Source: Euryodendron excelsum
Lineage: Eukaryota > Streptophyta > Magnoliopsida > Ericales > Pentaphylacaceae
Direction: 5' to 3'
Length of the DNA stretch: 64,000 bases
Assembly (NCBI GenBank): GCA_033060915.1
Contig: CM065377.1
Span: forward strand, 57,012,683-57,076,682
In this document: in pieces, positions 12,390 through 24,187 of the stretch
Position numbering within the stretch: position 1 is the first letter of the stretch
Layout of the letters: the number at the start of each line of letters is the position of its first letter
Notes under the pieces: generated by a model
What the model saw: the letters and a program-made list of their open reading frames with translations, nothing else
What the model was told of the DNA's origin: nothing
The model's database searches: none
Translations under genes and position numbers: made by a program

Positions 12390-12605
12390 GGAACCTTGAA
12401 GTATACCAACCTAGGTTGGGTGACCTAAGGTTAACTAACTTGGGTTAGGTTAACCTAGGGTTAAGATGACCTATGGTTGACTAACTAGGGTAAGGTTAAC
12501 CTAAGGGAGGTGAACTAGGGTCAAGTTAACCTAGGGTTGGACAACTAGGGTCAAGTTAACCTAGGGTTAGGTAACTAGGGTCAAGTTAACCTAGGGTTAT
12601 GTGGA
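12390..12605 (-). repeat. Minisatellite in LTR copy B (GGTTAACCTAGGGTT type)
   Basis: About seven degenerate units of 25-30 bp contain GTCAAGTTAACCTAGGGTTA and ACTAGG. The array is absent from the aligned part of copy C, so it is copy-specific. Confidence 0.8.
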
Positions 12606-14028
12606 AAAAAGGGTCTTGAAAATTGTTTTGATGCATTCTTGGAGAAAGTTTTGAAAGCAAAACATGATATGCAATGGACTTTAGTATGTCATTTCTTTGA
12701 AGATCATTTCCATGAAAATTTTGACTCTTAGTCGAGAGTATGGTGTGTATGGTTGGTGATTGGAAACCATTCCAAGGAAGGTTTCCTCATGGCAATTATA
12801 ACCACCATCTTGACAAGAAAACAAGGGTTCAAAAATTAACATAATGATGGTAATTTTTAGAGCATTATTTTTATGCAAAAATGGAGAGAAAGCATTTTTG
12901 AAATCATTTTTGAAGAAGGATTTTGAAAACCATTTTTCAAGAGAACCATTCCATCAAGAGAGGGTTCATATGGCCAATAAAAGGGAAACCACTCAAGAAA
13001 AGGTTCCATGGGGCCATTCCAACCACTACACTTAAAAGAATGGAAATATTGAAAATTTAGAGAATTAGAAAGCAACCCTTTATGCAAATTAAAATATCAT
13101 GGCACTAAAGTGAAAGTTAGGGGATTAGTAGGAGGTCTTCTAAGGCACAATTCCTAAAATCCCATCCTACACTTCAAGGGGGCAACTCTTGAAACAATTT
13201 TTGAAAGACATGTATAGCTTGGAAATGGCATGAAAATAAGAGCAATGCAAGCATCGTAGAGCATGACAATAATCATAAAATTAAGCCAAGCATACAAAAC
13301 ATGATCAAAATAGTGACATGCAAAGGGGTCATGATTACATACAAGGCTCTTAGGCTACACCACATAAACAAGGGGCTCTTAGGCCATACCATCTTTAAGT
13401 AGGCTAGTGAGAAGTCCCCCTACACGGTGGCTCTCACTTGCTTTCCTCTAGGCATGATCTAGGAGCCCTCTTGGCTTAAGCATGCAAGAAAGGGGGGTTG
13501 AAGATGAGGATTAAAATAGAGAATAGCTTAATAGGCTAGGAGGGAGAAGAGAAGAGTGGGGGAAGACACAAATGTAAAAGGAATATCACCTTTTGCCTTC
13601 AACACACTTGTAGTCTTCAATGAATGTCTTGATTGGAGCTTGAATGACTTCAAGAGGGCTTAAGGGGCTGGAATGGAGTGTATAAGTGTGTATATAGGCC
13701 TTGTATATGGAGTGTATAGGCTTAGGAGGGGTAGAATCTAGCCTAAGTGTTGGAGGGGAGGAATATATGTAGAGATTCGAGTTTCTGGGGTGATTTCAGC
13801 AGAATTTCGTATCAATTTCGGACCTGGAATATGCAAGGGGGGAGGCCTCTATTTATAAGCAAACTGGAACAGACCATGCGCATGTGCTACATGCGCATGG
13901 CCAAACTTTGGCCGTGCACATATAGGACATGCGCAGGTACTGTTCCATTGCCACAATAACACGTAGCACCCTATGTACTGATTAAATCTCGACTGTTGAT
14001 CGAAAGTCGATCAATCTGAACAAAATTT

Positions 14029-14676
14029 GAGCGCATGTAGCATACGCTCCATCACCGGGAAGATTCGCCCAAACTTTACCTCGATAATTGGGTCAACTGG
14101 GAAGGTTCCAGGGGAATCGGTCGCATTGGGGATGTTCTCCTAGTGCATCCCATGAACTTTCATGTTTTTGAAGAGTTTGAATTGTGTTTGGAAGCATGGG
14201 ATATCGTCTTGGGAAGCGTGCCAAAAAGGACACTTTTGTGGAGCGTCTGTGATACGCTCTGCGTGTGTTTGAAAGTGGTTGTTTTCGTTTGATGTGATCG
14301 AGGCCCTCGAGAAGCGATCTATTCGATCGGACTGTACCGATGGAACGTACTCTGGAAATACTTTCTGGAATTCCCAAATTTACATATTTCTCAAGTTGTT
14401 TGATGGGACGTTTTGATTAGGGAATCGGAGAAAAAGTCAACCTTGGCGAAGCGTCTGCGAGACGCTCCAGGGGTTACTGAAAGTTATGGTTTTCGTACCG
14501 TACGATGGAGGGCTTCAGGAGGTGATTTTCTTGATCGATCCGTATCGATGGGAGGATCTATGGGCGAGCTTTTGAAAATTCCTTGATTTACACGTTTCTC
14601 AAGTCAGTTGACGGTGCGATAGAATCAAGGAATCGGGAGAAAAGACAATTTAAGTGAAGCGTCTGTGAGACGCTCC
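14029..14676. repeat. Four spaced hairpin motifs in LTR copy B
   Basis: Palindromes of the form GAGCGTCTGTGATACGCTC occur at about 14029-14050, 14241-14259, 14449-14468 and 14656-14676, about 210 bp apart. They mark a degenerate tandem array of about 210-bp units. Arm sequences are conserved (GCGTCT/AGACGC) while the loops vary. Confidence 0.7.
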
Positions 14677-15164
14677 AGGGAACTTTTATCGAGTCGCGTG
14701 AGTTTAGTGTCGTAGGGTGTTCTTGGGGTTAAACAAGGGTGCGTGGTGAAACCCTCGCTCGAAATCCCAAGGCCGGTGCTGTTTCGGGGCATTTTTGGGC
14801 TTCTAGGAGCAAAACGGTCATTTTGACCGGTGTTGGCTGGAAATGGTCAGGAATGGTCTGGTATATTGTGTTAGGCGCGTAAGGCTATTCGAGGATGGTT
14901 TTGAAGGAGTTTGTCGCCATTCAGCGAGATTCGTGTCATGCTGAGTCGTTCAGGGGCAAAATGATCATTTTGACTAGAGTAAGCCGAAATAGGACCGGAT
15001 TTAGACCAAATAGCGTGCGGGAGGACGCCTGATGGTTTGACAACATTGTGGAAGGATGGACTTATCGTTTTGAGGGATTTTGAACTTTCCCAAAACGTGC
15101 CTGGAGGCCCAAGGGGCAAGTTTGGTCATTTTTCACCGAGTCGAGCTAGCAGGCGCCGGTGTTG

Positions 15165-15500
15165 ACCTAGGTGTTGGTTCCCTCGACCGCCCAGTCTTGG
15201 AAAACTACTTGTGCGGTGTTGGTCTCTAAGGATGCCTAGTCTTAGAGAACTACTTGTAGGGGTGGTGTTGGTTCTTGGGAACGCCTAGTCCCAGAAAGCT
15301 ACCTGGAAGGGTGGTGTTGGTCTCCGAGAACGCCTGGTCCCGGAGAACTACCGAATGACGGACATTCTACATTGACGGGCTAGCAAGCGCCATAAGTGAA
15401 CCGTCTGGAATCTTTGATGAGGTGTTGGTCCCCGAGATCACCCGATCCCGGGAAACTACCTGGATGGCGTTGGTTTCCGGGACCGCCTGGCCCGAAAAAC
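15165..15500 (-). repeat. About 50-bp tandem array near the start of LTR copy B
   Basis: About six units follow the pattern GTGTTGGTYYCCGRGAACGC then CTGGTCCCGGAGAACTACC. The corresponding zones of copies C and D carry different tandem units. Confidence 0.75.
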
Positions 15501-16899
15501 TGCCTGGAATAGTGGTGCTTAAGGCTCCAGCGGATCCTTGTGGATCCGAGAAGCGACCAGTCAACTGGATTGGAGATTGAGAGGCTCGTCTTGAGCATGC
15601 ATGTGTTGTGATGTTGGAAACAGAATCCGGTCGAGCCGGAGATTGCCGAGCGGACAAAAATGGGGTGCTTACACATATCTTGAAGAAATTCCATCATGGG
15701 CTGAAAATTCATTGAACTAGATGACGAACTCTCAGGTCCACCGGACATCGGCGAATCCCTAGCTCCCTCAAACTCATCATCATCATCACCATCATCACTA
15801 TCATCTTCATCACCTTCCTCAGCATCCACATCAATCATAGGAGCATCAACACGTGCTTTGTGAGACTTACTACGCTCCAAAGACTTCTTATCAACAGGTG
15901 CAGCCAAATACAAAACTTTCTCACCCGAAAAAAGTGGAACATTTTGAGCCAAGAGGTATTGGGAGATGAAATAACTAAAGAGAAGATCAAGATTCTTAGG
16001 TTTATGCTTTGAGGCATGAATCATATCTTGCACCATGAGAGAGGGAAGATCTATAGTGAGACCAGTACCAATGGCAAACAATAAACAACATCTCTCAGAA
16101 TTTAGAGACGTAGAATGAAATGTAGGCCAAATAGTGAATGAAGTGAAAGTGTTGAGAATCCGATACTCAGGTGTGAGAGAGGAATGACGAATTTGTTTGC
16201 CCATCACATAAGACTCAGAATTGTTTGTCAAAACAGATACAACATTTTTCATAAAAGCCATATCATCGTCCACATTTTGAATAGGAAATTGAGGATTATC
16301 AACATGAGGAAGATCATAAAAATGACCCACAACATTAGCATTGATAAAGAAGGAAAAACCTCGACAAAAGGTTTTAAAAGACAACTGTTTTTTGTTTACA
16401 TTGGTAATGTGACAGTAAAATTCCCTAACCATCTTAGGATAAACATTGCCACTAAGATTCAAAATGAAATTCCAACCGCGTTCAGTAAAAGTTTTGTAAA
16501 TAAATACATCCTTGAAATGGTGTGTTTTGAGGCCTCGTTCAAGTAAAACTTTTCATGTAGCAAAGGAATCATCAAAAATCTTTTTAAAAGAATCATCCTT
16601 GAATTTTGGAGGGACGTAAGTGGACGATTCAACATGGGCTCTTTTATTAGACATAGTAAACAAGAACAAGTAATTTCAACAACCCAAATCTAACACAATG
16701 AAACCCTAGAATGCAAAAAACATCAAACAAACAAGATTAACGAGTAAGAACTTACCAAAATGACGATTAACCGGTGCAAACCAACAAAGAAGATGAACTC
16801 AGTCACTGGGTGAAGAACCTAGGGCACTATCGCAAGATGAGGAGAGAAAACTAGACGTAAAATAGAAGTGACCCCGAAATTGCTGATATCTGAATCGTG

Positions 16900-16925
16900 A
16901 GTGCGCGATCGCGCGATCGCGCACT
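16900..16925. promoter_or_regulatory. 26-bp perfect CG palindrome upstream of the PF20167-type gene
   Basis: A perfect inverted repeat is centred on 16912/16913, built from GCGCGATC units. Related but imperfect CG-rich motifs (AGCGCGC..ATCGCG) occur at 5925-6065, 10535-10620 and 19553-19640. All lie within the CACTA element and next to its genes. This suggests a binding or silencing site of the element. The role is inferred. Confidence 0.5.
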
Positions 16926-19150
16926 TGCTGCCTTCATAATCTCTTTTTTAATAGTAAAAATTAAAGTATTAACTAAGATAACAAAAATAATTTTTGAAAC
17001 TAAGATAACAAATCTTAGACATGAACAAAAAGGAAGGAATTTTCATTATGACAACCAAAGACGCTATACGGTCTTAATTTTGAATTAAATGTGTTATTTT
17101 TAAAAAATATAGAAAAAATTTCATGGGAAACATATATCACCATTAAAAATATAGGAAAAATATAATTTTGAATTACGCATTACCATATCTAATCTCCATT
17201 TGTCATGTCTTATCCAACGCAATTTTTTCATAAAAAATCTTCTCTCCCAACTACATTTAAATTTTTTGTTTAGGTTTTTTAAACTTTGAATGCTATAAAA
17301 TGTGGTCATGGCTTTTAACTTATTAGGCAACTGATTTTAATTTCCTAAATTCTCTCTCGATGTGGCATATTTAATCTAATCTAACATAATCTAACCTAAT
17401 ATTGACACGATTATGTTGGAAAGAATGAATTTGAAACAATATTAAAATGTATTCAAGCATCAAAATGTACAATTTTAAAAAAAATGTACAATTAAAAAGG
17501 AATACAATTTACATTTTGGTACATGTTCTAAAAAAAAAATTTAAATGTGCAATTTTCATTGACAAACAATTTGTATTCTTTCAACACATGATATATTACA
17601 AAATGTCTAAGACAAAATATTTAGATGGACAGAATAAAGGATGTATAATCCAACGCTAATCAATTTAGGGCAATGATTTCTTTTTTACATAAAAAATAAA
17701 GAAAAAATGAATAAGAAAAGTAATAAAATCCAACTACGGAAGTATTGAATGCAATGATGAACTCCTAGTGAAAAGAAAAATGAAAGGAAAAATGAATAAG
17801 AAATAGAAAAATTCTAATTACTCAAAAATTCCTTGGCTCTTCCTCAACTTTTAAACTTCTGCTCAAGTTTCATGACTCTTTCTCCACTCTTAAACTTTCA
17901 GAAGTTCTTTAGTTCTTTTCAACTTCTCCAAATGATGATAATCTGTATTGAACTTTAGTAAATAAAAAATCAAAATAGAGGCTTCATTAGACAAAGAGAA
18001 TACAATGATAAATTTACCAATAGTATCCAAAAATATTAAAGATTAGTAAATTACACAAAAGCCATAAAGATATCCAAAAAAAAAAAGAACAAAGGACAAC
18101 TGAATTCATGATAATCATGCATACAAGAAAAAAATGAGATGAAATATAGAGATTAATCATTAGAAGGAGAACTATAGAGATTTAATGTGATCACCTGCCA
18201 GAGATGAGCAAGAGCAATATAATATTATAACATATATGTGCACAGTTTTGTTTTGAAAATTTTTCTTAATGCGAGATTTTAGGAATTAGGTACAGATTTT
18301 AGAAAGAGGATCAATTAAGGATTTATTGGCCAATCAATATTATCACTCAACTTTTTTGAAGTTTTAAATGTTTAAAAAAAATCAAAACAGAGAGAGAATT
18401 AATGCATGTGCGGATTTTTTTTCAATATTTTCTTAATCAATAAATTTTAGGATTTAAAGAGAGATTTTAGGAATTTTTTTTTCAAATCCTAAATAAGTTT
18501 TTGACTAATCAGGTTTTAAAACTCTAACTTTTTTGCCACGTAGCTTCCTCATATCTCAGAATTTTTAGAAAATTAGCATTGAACTTTTAGAGGTCTCACA
18601 ATCTCCGCCACTACATTCTTATATATATAAGTATATATTTTAATATATATTTGAAAAATAAATACTTGCTATAATTTTATTTGACTATGTATTTTAGAAT
18701 ACATAAATTTCAAGCGAAACAAAGTTATTGTTAATTGGTGTCACTAAGCAAATTATTTACCATATTATTCCATGAATTAATGATTTCTCTCTATTTGAGT
18801 TAGTTTTATCTCTTACAAGTTAATGCTATTTCTCTTTATTTAATTTTTTTAATTTATTAATACAATTAGAATTCAATTACATAAAACCCTTTATATTTTG
18901 GGTTGTTTAATTTTTTATATGATTTCACATAAATCATTACAACTAAATAAAAAATAAATAAAGATACAAGGAGTTGATTGGAATTAATTTATTAAACTAA
19001 TATTATGATTGGTACGAGTCAAAATAGTCTCGTCTATATTTAGAATTAAAAATAACTCCAAATATAATTTATAAAATATAAGGAGTATGAAAAAAATTTG
19101 TTTCCTAAATTTCCCTCCAAAAAAATGGCGCAATACTTTTCACATTTATT
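16926..19150. other. AT-rich non-coding spacer inside the CACTA element
   Basis: The two divergent gene blocks of the transposon are separated by about 2.2 kb of AT-rich DNA with poly(A)/(T) runs and no credible coding frame. Both promoters would have to lie here (minus-strand gene from 16654, plus-strand gene from about 19150). Confidence 0.6.
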
Positions 19151-22100
19151 TTCCTCAGCTTTGTCAGTCCTTGTAAACCCTTCTATCGATCTCAATCAAA
19201 ACAAAACAATCTCTCTTCTCTATTCTCTCTCTCCCACAATCTTGTATGTCTGGCTACATATAGAGAGAAGAACAATCTCAATCTGTTTCTCTCTTCCTCC
19301 TCCTTAGGTACGATGCTTCTTACAGTTTGCAATCTGATTATTTAAGCTTAGATTATTTGTTAATTCGATTCATAGGAAACCCTAGTTAGATGCTTTAAAT
19401 TTGTTGCTTTGATTTGGTGTAATCAATTTCTAGGCTGATTTGCCCATAACGAGAGCCTCTCAACGCCAATCTTTAACCCTAAATACTACCTATCTCCTTC
19501 TCGCACAATTTGTAATTTTGTGTTCGTGACCAGGCCAGGTAACCCGTCAGAGCGCGCAATGGCGAGGTCTAGCGCGCGATCGCGCGGTCCTTCGTCCTGT
19601 GAAATAACCTCTTTATTCTATTAGCGCGCCATCGCGGGATCCCTAATCTATTATATATGCACTGCTTTGACCTCTCTGTTTTTAGCTACCACGAACATAG
19701 CTACATTTATATATGTATATGGCATTATGAGAGGATATAAAAGGTAAAATTGGTGTTGGATAATGAAGGAGTTGCACCTGTGCATACCAGTACATCTTTT
19801 TGCTACAATATATATTGAAACATGCTGTCATTGATTCTACATCAATACATAATGCATTTAGTTTATCATATTAATTACTTTTGAACATTTCATGTCTGTT
19901 ATAGTTGCAGATATGTCAATGAAGCGTAAGTTGTTTATCAAGCCTGGAGGCATGTCCAGATGGTGATGGAGTAGGAGATGCAAAGAAAAAATGCAATTGA
20001 AAGTCATAATACAAGCATGTCCCAGACGGTGATGAACTACGAGATGTAAAGAAAAAATAGAATTGAAAGTAACAATGCAAGACTTGTAGATTTAAATTTA
20101 AAGGATTGTCAAATTCATTGTTCAATTCAAGTACATGTTCTAAGCATGGAGGTAATAAAAAAAAAACAAGAATAAAAGTCATGATGATGATGAGTATCTA
20201 CCTTCAGATGAGGAAAGAACATACTCATCAATCGAAAATGACCATTCATCTCGATCTCAAGAAAATAAGGTAATATTTATGACAACACTTGGTAATGACT
20301 TAGTTTGAAAGATTTTGTCAACTAAACAAGTTGCCCCTGATCACATTATACCTAAATCAAAGGAGTTTTTTAATTAGCTAGTTCTGTGATACTCAATTTT
20401 ACAATTCAGTTGTTACTAATGACTTTATTTTTTTTTCATAACAATACTTATTATTTAATAACATAGTCGCTTTTCATGTTCATGTTTTTCTAATGCATTG
20501 CATTTTAATTTAATAGGTGACCATGCATTTGGGGAAGAAAAGAAGGAATACATCATCATCTTCAACCGGGAACTCACTTATGAATTTGCAATCCCTGAGT
20601 GAGCCACCACCCACCACTATTTTGCTGAGTTCTTTGCCTTCAGAGCAGCTAGAACAGCCACATGTGGTGATTAATCAATCGCACAGTATTGATCACTCTG
20701 AACCAAGTGCACCAATTCCTATTGTTACGAGAGGTGTAGGTGAAATGATATATAATTTCTTTATACTTGCTAGACCCACCGGTGTAACTGCTAAAATAGT
20801 AATTGGTAAAATGTCTGCTTAAAAATATTTGTCACGTGGGTCAGGGTCAAAGCATGTGTGGAGGCCTAGTCTTGGAAAATGATTAACTAAACTAATTGAT
20901 GACAATTCCGGGGAAAGGCTCCCAATGCCAATTTTTGAAGGGTTCAACACATTTTGCGGTCCTTATGCTCCCATGTGTTCAAACCAGCTGGGGATTGCAA
21001 TTAGAAGGTATTGTCCTATTGAAGGATTTGTTGAGAGATGGAAACTTGTTAACCCAATAGTTAAGGAAACTATTCTACAGTTTGTGCGGGTAATAGTTCT
21101 AGACTACTCAACTACAAATATCTTCTATTAATATGTTACAAACTATATATTCAACAGTTTGCAAGTACTTTTAACTTATTGTTGTTTTGGTAGGACAAAT
21201 TTTGCATCATTACTGACGAGGATTCAGATGAGAACAACCCTGTAGTCCTTGCTGTGATAAATAAGAGGGCTAATCTTTTGTATAAAGATTGGAAAGGTAA
21301 GATGAGTAAGCATTATCACAAGTCAAAAAAAGTTATAGTTGATCCATACAATGAACCATACAGGGGGGTGACGATGGATGATTGGAAGTACATGATTGAT
21401 CATGTCTTTAAGAGTAAAACATTTAGGGTAAGTTTACCACCATTTAATTTTAGTTTAAAATTGTAATGAATTGTGATTAATTCAGTTTGAAGTTTAAGTT
21501 TATATTTTTTATTGTAGAAACAGTCAAGAGCTGGTAGAAAGAATAAGAAAAAGTTGCCATACGGCCATTTCCTGGGATCGAGATCATTTGCTGCTACGAT
21601 GACCAAAAAGGTGATTGTTGATGTTATGTAAAACACACTATAAGTTTTGTATTTTTTAAGGTATATAACTCATCTTTTCAATGCAAGTAAATGACTTATG
21701 TACATAGTTGATTGACTTTGCAGCCACGGGCCACAGATGAAGAAATGCCAGATTTTATTGATTATTTTAAGAATGGACATCAGTCAAAAAAGACAAAAGA
21801 GTGGCTGCACCCAGAATGCAAGAGGCAATACGTATATATTTAAGCCTTATACACTCTTGTACAATACTAGCTCAACTATTAGTATTGTCAAAAAATGGTA
21901 ACTAATTTATACCCTTTGTTTCCTTTTTGACAAGAAGAGATGGTGAAAATTCGTGATGATGCTAGGGCATCCGGCATACATATAACACCGGAAAAAATCT
22001 CAAGGAAAGCGCTTGGTGAGAGAAAAGGGTACATCCTTGGGTTTGGGGTAGGTCTGAAGCCATCCTCGGGCTATGATAATGAATCTCATTTAAATCAAAA

Positions 22101-22808
22101 GCTGAAGACACTTGCATATAAATTAGAGATAGTTCGTGAGGAACGGGAAAGAGAGAAGGAGGAGCGAGCTAAGGAGCGAGAAAAGGAGCGGAAAGAGCAA
22201 CAAAAAGAGAGAGAGAGGACGAGAAGAGGAACCGCGATGAACTACAAAAAAAATTCGACAAACTTCAACGTTTGATGATGCAGCAGATGAAGGCATGCGA
22301 AAATAGTCAAGGAATTTGGTATGGGTCCATCTCTTGCCACTCCAACTCTCTTTAATTATATATGTAGTTAAAAATAATATGTTTGTCAAAATGGTTTGTA
22401 CTTATCTGATTCATGTTTAGCTAGTTAGATGATTCAACACTGATGCCCACTCTAGGAACCTCTACCAAGTCTATGTAATAAAACTCCTCTGAGTTCGGTC
22501 TAGGATATTATTATGATTCATGGCTAATCATCTAGAGAAAACAATTGGGAAGTCACTAAATTTGTAACAAAATCAAATTGACCGTTGGATAATGAATAAG
22601 ACACAATGGTTATTCACTTTTTTTGTTCTGCCTACATCAAGTTTAGATTTTGTAAGTCTTTTGTAATCACATTATAATTTCTATTTTAGGACTGTTACTA
22701 ATGAAATCTTTTATTTTTTGTGTTTATTCTTTTACAGATTGCTGATGGCCATTATGGACGAAGATTTTATGGGACGAAGTTTTGGTGGGACAAAGATTTT
22801 AGATATTA
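19150..22808 (+). pseudogene. Second CACTA gene, Transposase_24 / TnpA-like, multi-exon relic
   Basis: A pyrimidine-rich leader (about 19150-19307) ends at a GT donor. An acceptor at 19910 is followed by ATG 19913. Later exons by my reading are 19911-20269, 20517-21089, 21194-21427, 21518-21610, 21724-21831, about 21935-22319 and about 22740-22808. The exon joins 21089/21194 and 21427/21518 keep the frame. Recognisable Transposase_24-type segments are FEGFNTFCGPYAPMCSNQLG, RYCPIEGFVERW, SRAGRKNKKKLPYGHF and GSRSFAA, then a Glu/Arg/Lys coiled coil (about 22090-22230). Such proteins act as the DNA-binding partner of TnpD. Breaks are a disrupted exon with a 65-bp tandem duplication (19945-20075), TAA at 20819-20821, TGA at 20880-20882 and a frameshift in a GA run near 22210. 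It is therefore probably inactive. Confidence 0.78.
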
Positions 22809-23079
22809 ATATTACGGCTAATTGCACATATTATTTTAGGCTAGTTCGTACTTATGAATTATAAAGGTTTCCGATTGTGTGACTTGGCTAGATTGATTTA
22901 CATGTATTTTAGAATTTTATTGTTTACATAGGTGGATATAGTTTTGTGGATGTTGGCACAGATATTTTTATTGAATTTAAGTATATAGTTTCTTTATACG
23001 AAGCTCTGTGTACTTGTTAAGTTAGAATTGATCGATTGTGATTCGTATAGGTTTCGGATAATAATGGTCGTCTCCAATA

Positions 23080-23518
23080 TCTTCTTAATAAATGAGCAAC
23101 TAATTCTTTGGCTACTAACATGTTTTGGTTGCGAAAGTCCTTATAACCGTGGGATTTGTAACTATTTATATTGGTCACTATAAGATGACTTTGGTGAACA
23201 ATTAGCTATAGCGACTAATAATTTGTCGCAAAGTGTAGTCGTCGCTGACTAAGTATTGGCAACTATGGGAGTTTTGCGACTAACATTAATGGTTGCCATA
23301 TGACATCTTTTGGTGACTAATTACCTTTTGACGACTACCAATTTAGTCGCCACGTTTAGTCGCCATTGATCACATATCAGCGACTAACCAAAACTTAGTT
23401 GCCATAACATTTAGTAACCTCTAATAGGCCACTAAATAATTTAGTCGCCGCCTTAGTTGCGAATTCATATTGGCAACTAAAAAATAACATTCAGCGACTA
23501 TTTTATTTGTTACTAAAC
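23080..23518. repeat. CACTA right subterminal repeat region
   Basis: More than ten copies of GCGACTAA, AGTCGCC and TGGCAACTA variants occur in both orientations. They mirror the left end and stop at the right TIR. Confidence 0.8.
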
Positions 23519-23536
23519 GTGTTTTTTCTTGTAGTG
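23519..23536 (-). repeat. CACTA right terminal inverted repeat
   Basis: Exact inverted copy of 4841-4858, followed by the AAT duplication. Confidence 0.95.
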
Positions 23537-24187
23537 AATGCACTCCCAACCACCACCAATGGCTAGAATCAATTCAATGCTATATATACAAAACCCCCAC
23601 AACATATATACACAAGAATATGAGAATTTAATATATATACAACAAATTGAAAGTTGATTCTTTGCTCTAAACAAAAACATTCTGTTTGCTGAGGTACTAG
23701 TTGCACTTCCACTTGCTTATACACTCTTTGAGAGAATTACCCATTGTATTACCTTCATATATTTCTTAGGAGAGTTTGTAAACTTGTGAGTTTGAGTGTT
23801 CTTATTAAAAACATTTATAAGTTTGAGTAAAACTTGGACAAAATCACTTGGAGAATTTGAGAGCTTGGGAATAGCTCTTGTAAGAAGTGAACTGGGCACT
23901 TGGCAACTAGCATCTACTGTGTAAAGGATTTTTGTATAATGAAAGCTCTTTCAAGGTGGACTTGGAAGTGAGGACATAAGTCATCCGTTGTGACTAAACC
24001 TCGGTAAATCTAGTGTTCATTTCTATGCTCTGTTTTTCATTCTAGCATCTCATTGTTTGCTTGCATTGCACTTATACTATTTGATTTACAGTTCTTTTGA
24101 ATTATTAGTTTTTAAATTGCATTATTGTGTGAATATTTTTGAAAAACTCAATTTACCCCCCTCTTCGATTGCATATTTGGTCCAACA
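23537..24187 (+). mobile_element. Ty1/copia 3' LTR, right half
   Basis: Continuation of 3792-4840 after the CACTA insertion. It contains a TATA-like GCTATATATACAAAACCCCC (about 23579), so the LTR promoter lies on this side. It ends ...TTGGTCCAACA at 24187. Confidence 0.7.

Larger units (their letters stand above)
11063..15673 (-). mobile_element. Giant non-coding LTR, copy B (solo LTR), minus strand
   Basis: Read on the minus strand it begins TGTAAGCACCCCATTTTTG at 15673 and ends ...GGGGCGTGATA at 11063. It is flanked by a perfect 5-bp duplication, CATAT (11058-11062 and 15674-15678). Copies A and C end in CGACA, so the TGATA end here looks like C-to-T decay. A TATA-like TATAAATAGAGGCC lies at about 13857-13844, about 1.8 kb from the LTR start, the same relative place as in copy C. 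No coding domain of its own is seen. One LTR with one duplication and no internal domain fits a solo LTR. It interrupts a transposon gene inside the CACTA element. Confidence 0.85.
10935..16654 (-). pseudogene. 'Putative plant transposon protein' gene (PF20167-like), split by a nested LTR
   Basis: The minus-strand reading frame starts at ATG 16654 (MSNKRAHVESSTYVPPKF) and is open except for TGA at 16553-16555, until the giant LTR at 15673. The segment around 16460-15950 (TERGWNFIL, MVREFYCHI, FCRGF, LFAIGTGLTIDLPSLM) resembles the conserved domain found in gag-like or transposon-associated plant proteins (PF20167, from memory). An Asp/Glu-rich linker (about 15840-15770) and SSSSSMNFQPMMEFLQDM follow. 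The last about 40 codons lie beyond the LTR at 11057-10935 (NNEQFTQINARLDVF, a likely coiled coil, then PPPAS). The frames on either side of the LTR are in register across the 5-bp duplication. The function of this family is unknown. It stands 720 bp upstream of TnpD on the same strand, so it may be a third gene of this CACTA lineage or a separate insertion. Confidence 0.75.
4841..23536. mobile_element. CACTA (En/Spm-type) DNA transposon, 18.7 kb
   Basis: The left end is CACTACAAGAAAAAACAC (4841-4858) and the right end is its exact reverse complement (23519-23536). The same trinucleotide AAT flanks both ends (4838-4840 and 23537-23539), the 3-bp target duplication expected for CACTA elements. 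Subterminal DNA at both ends is full of short GCGACTAA/AGTCGCC motifs, typical TnpA-binding-like repeats. Inside are a TnpD-type transposase relic (minus), a Transposase_24-type gene (plus), a third transposon-associated gene (minus), an LRR gene fragment and a nested giant LTR. Without the nested LTR the element is about 14 kb. It sits inside a copia LTR. The transposase genes are broken, so it is probably not autonomous. Confidence 0.93.
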
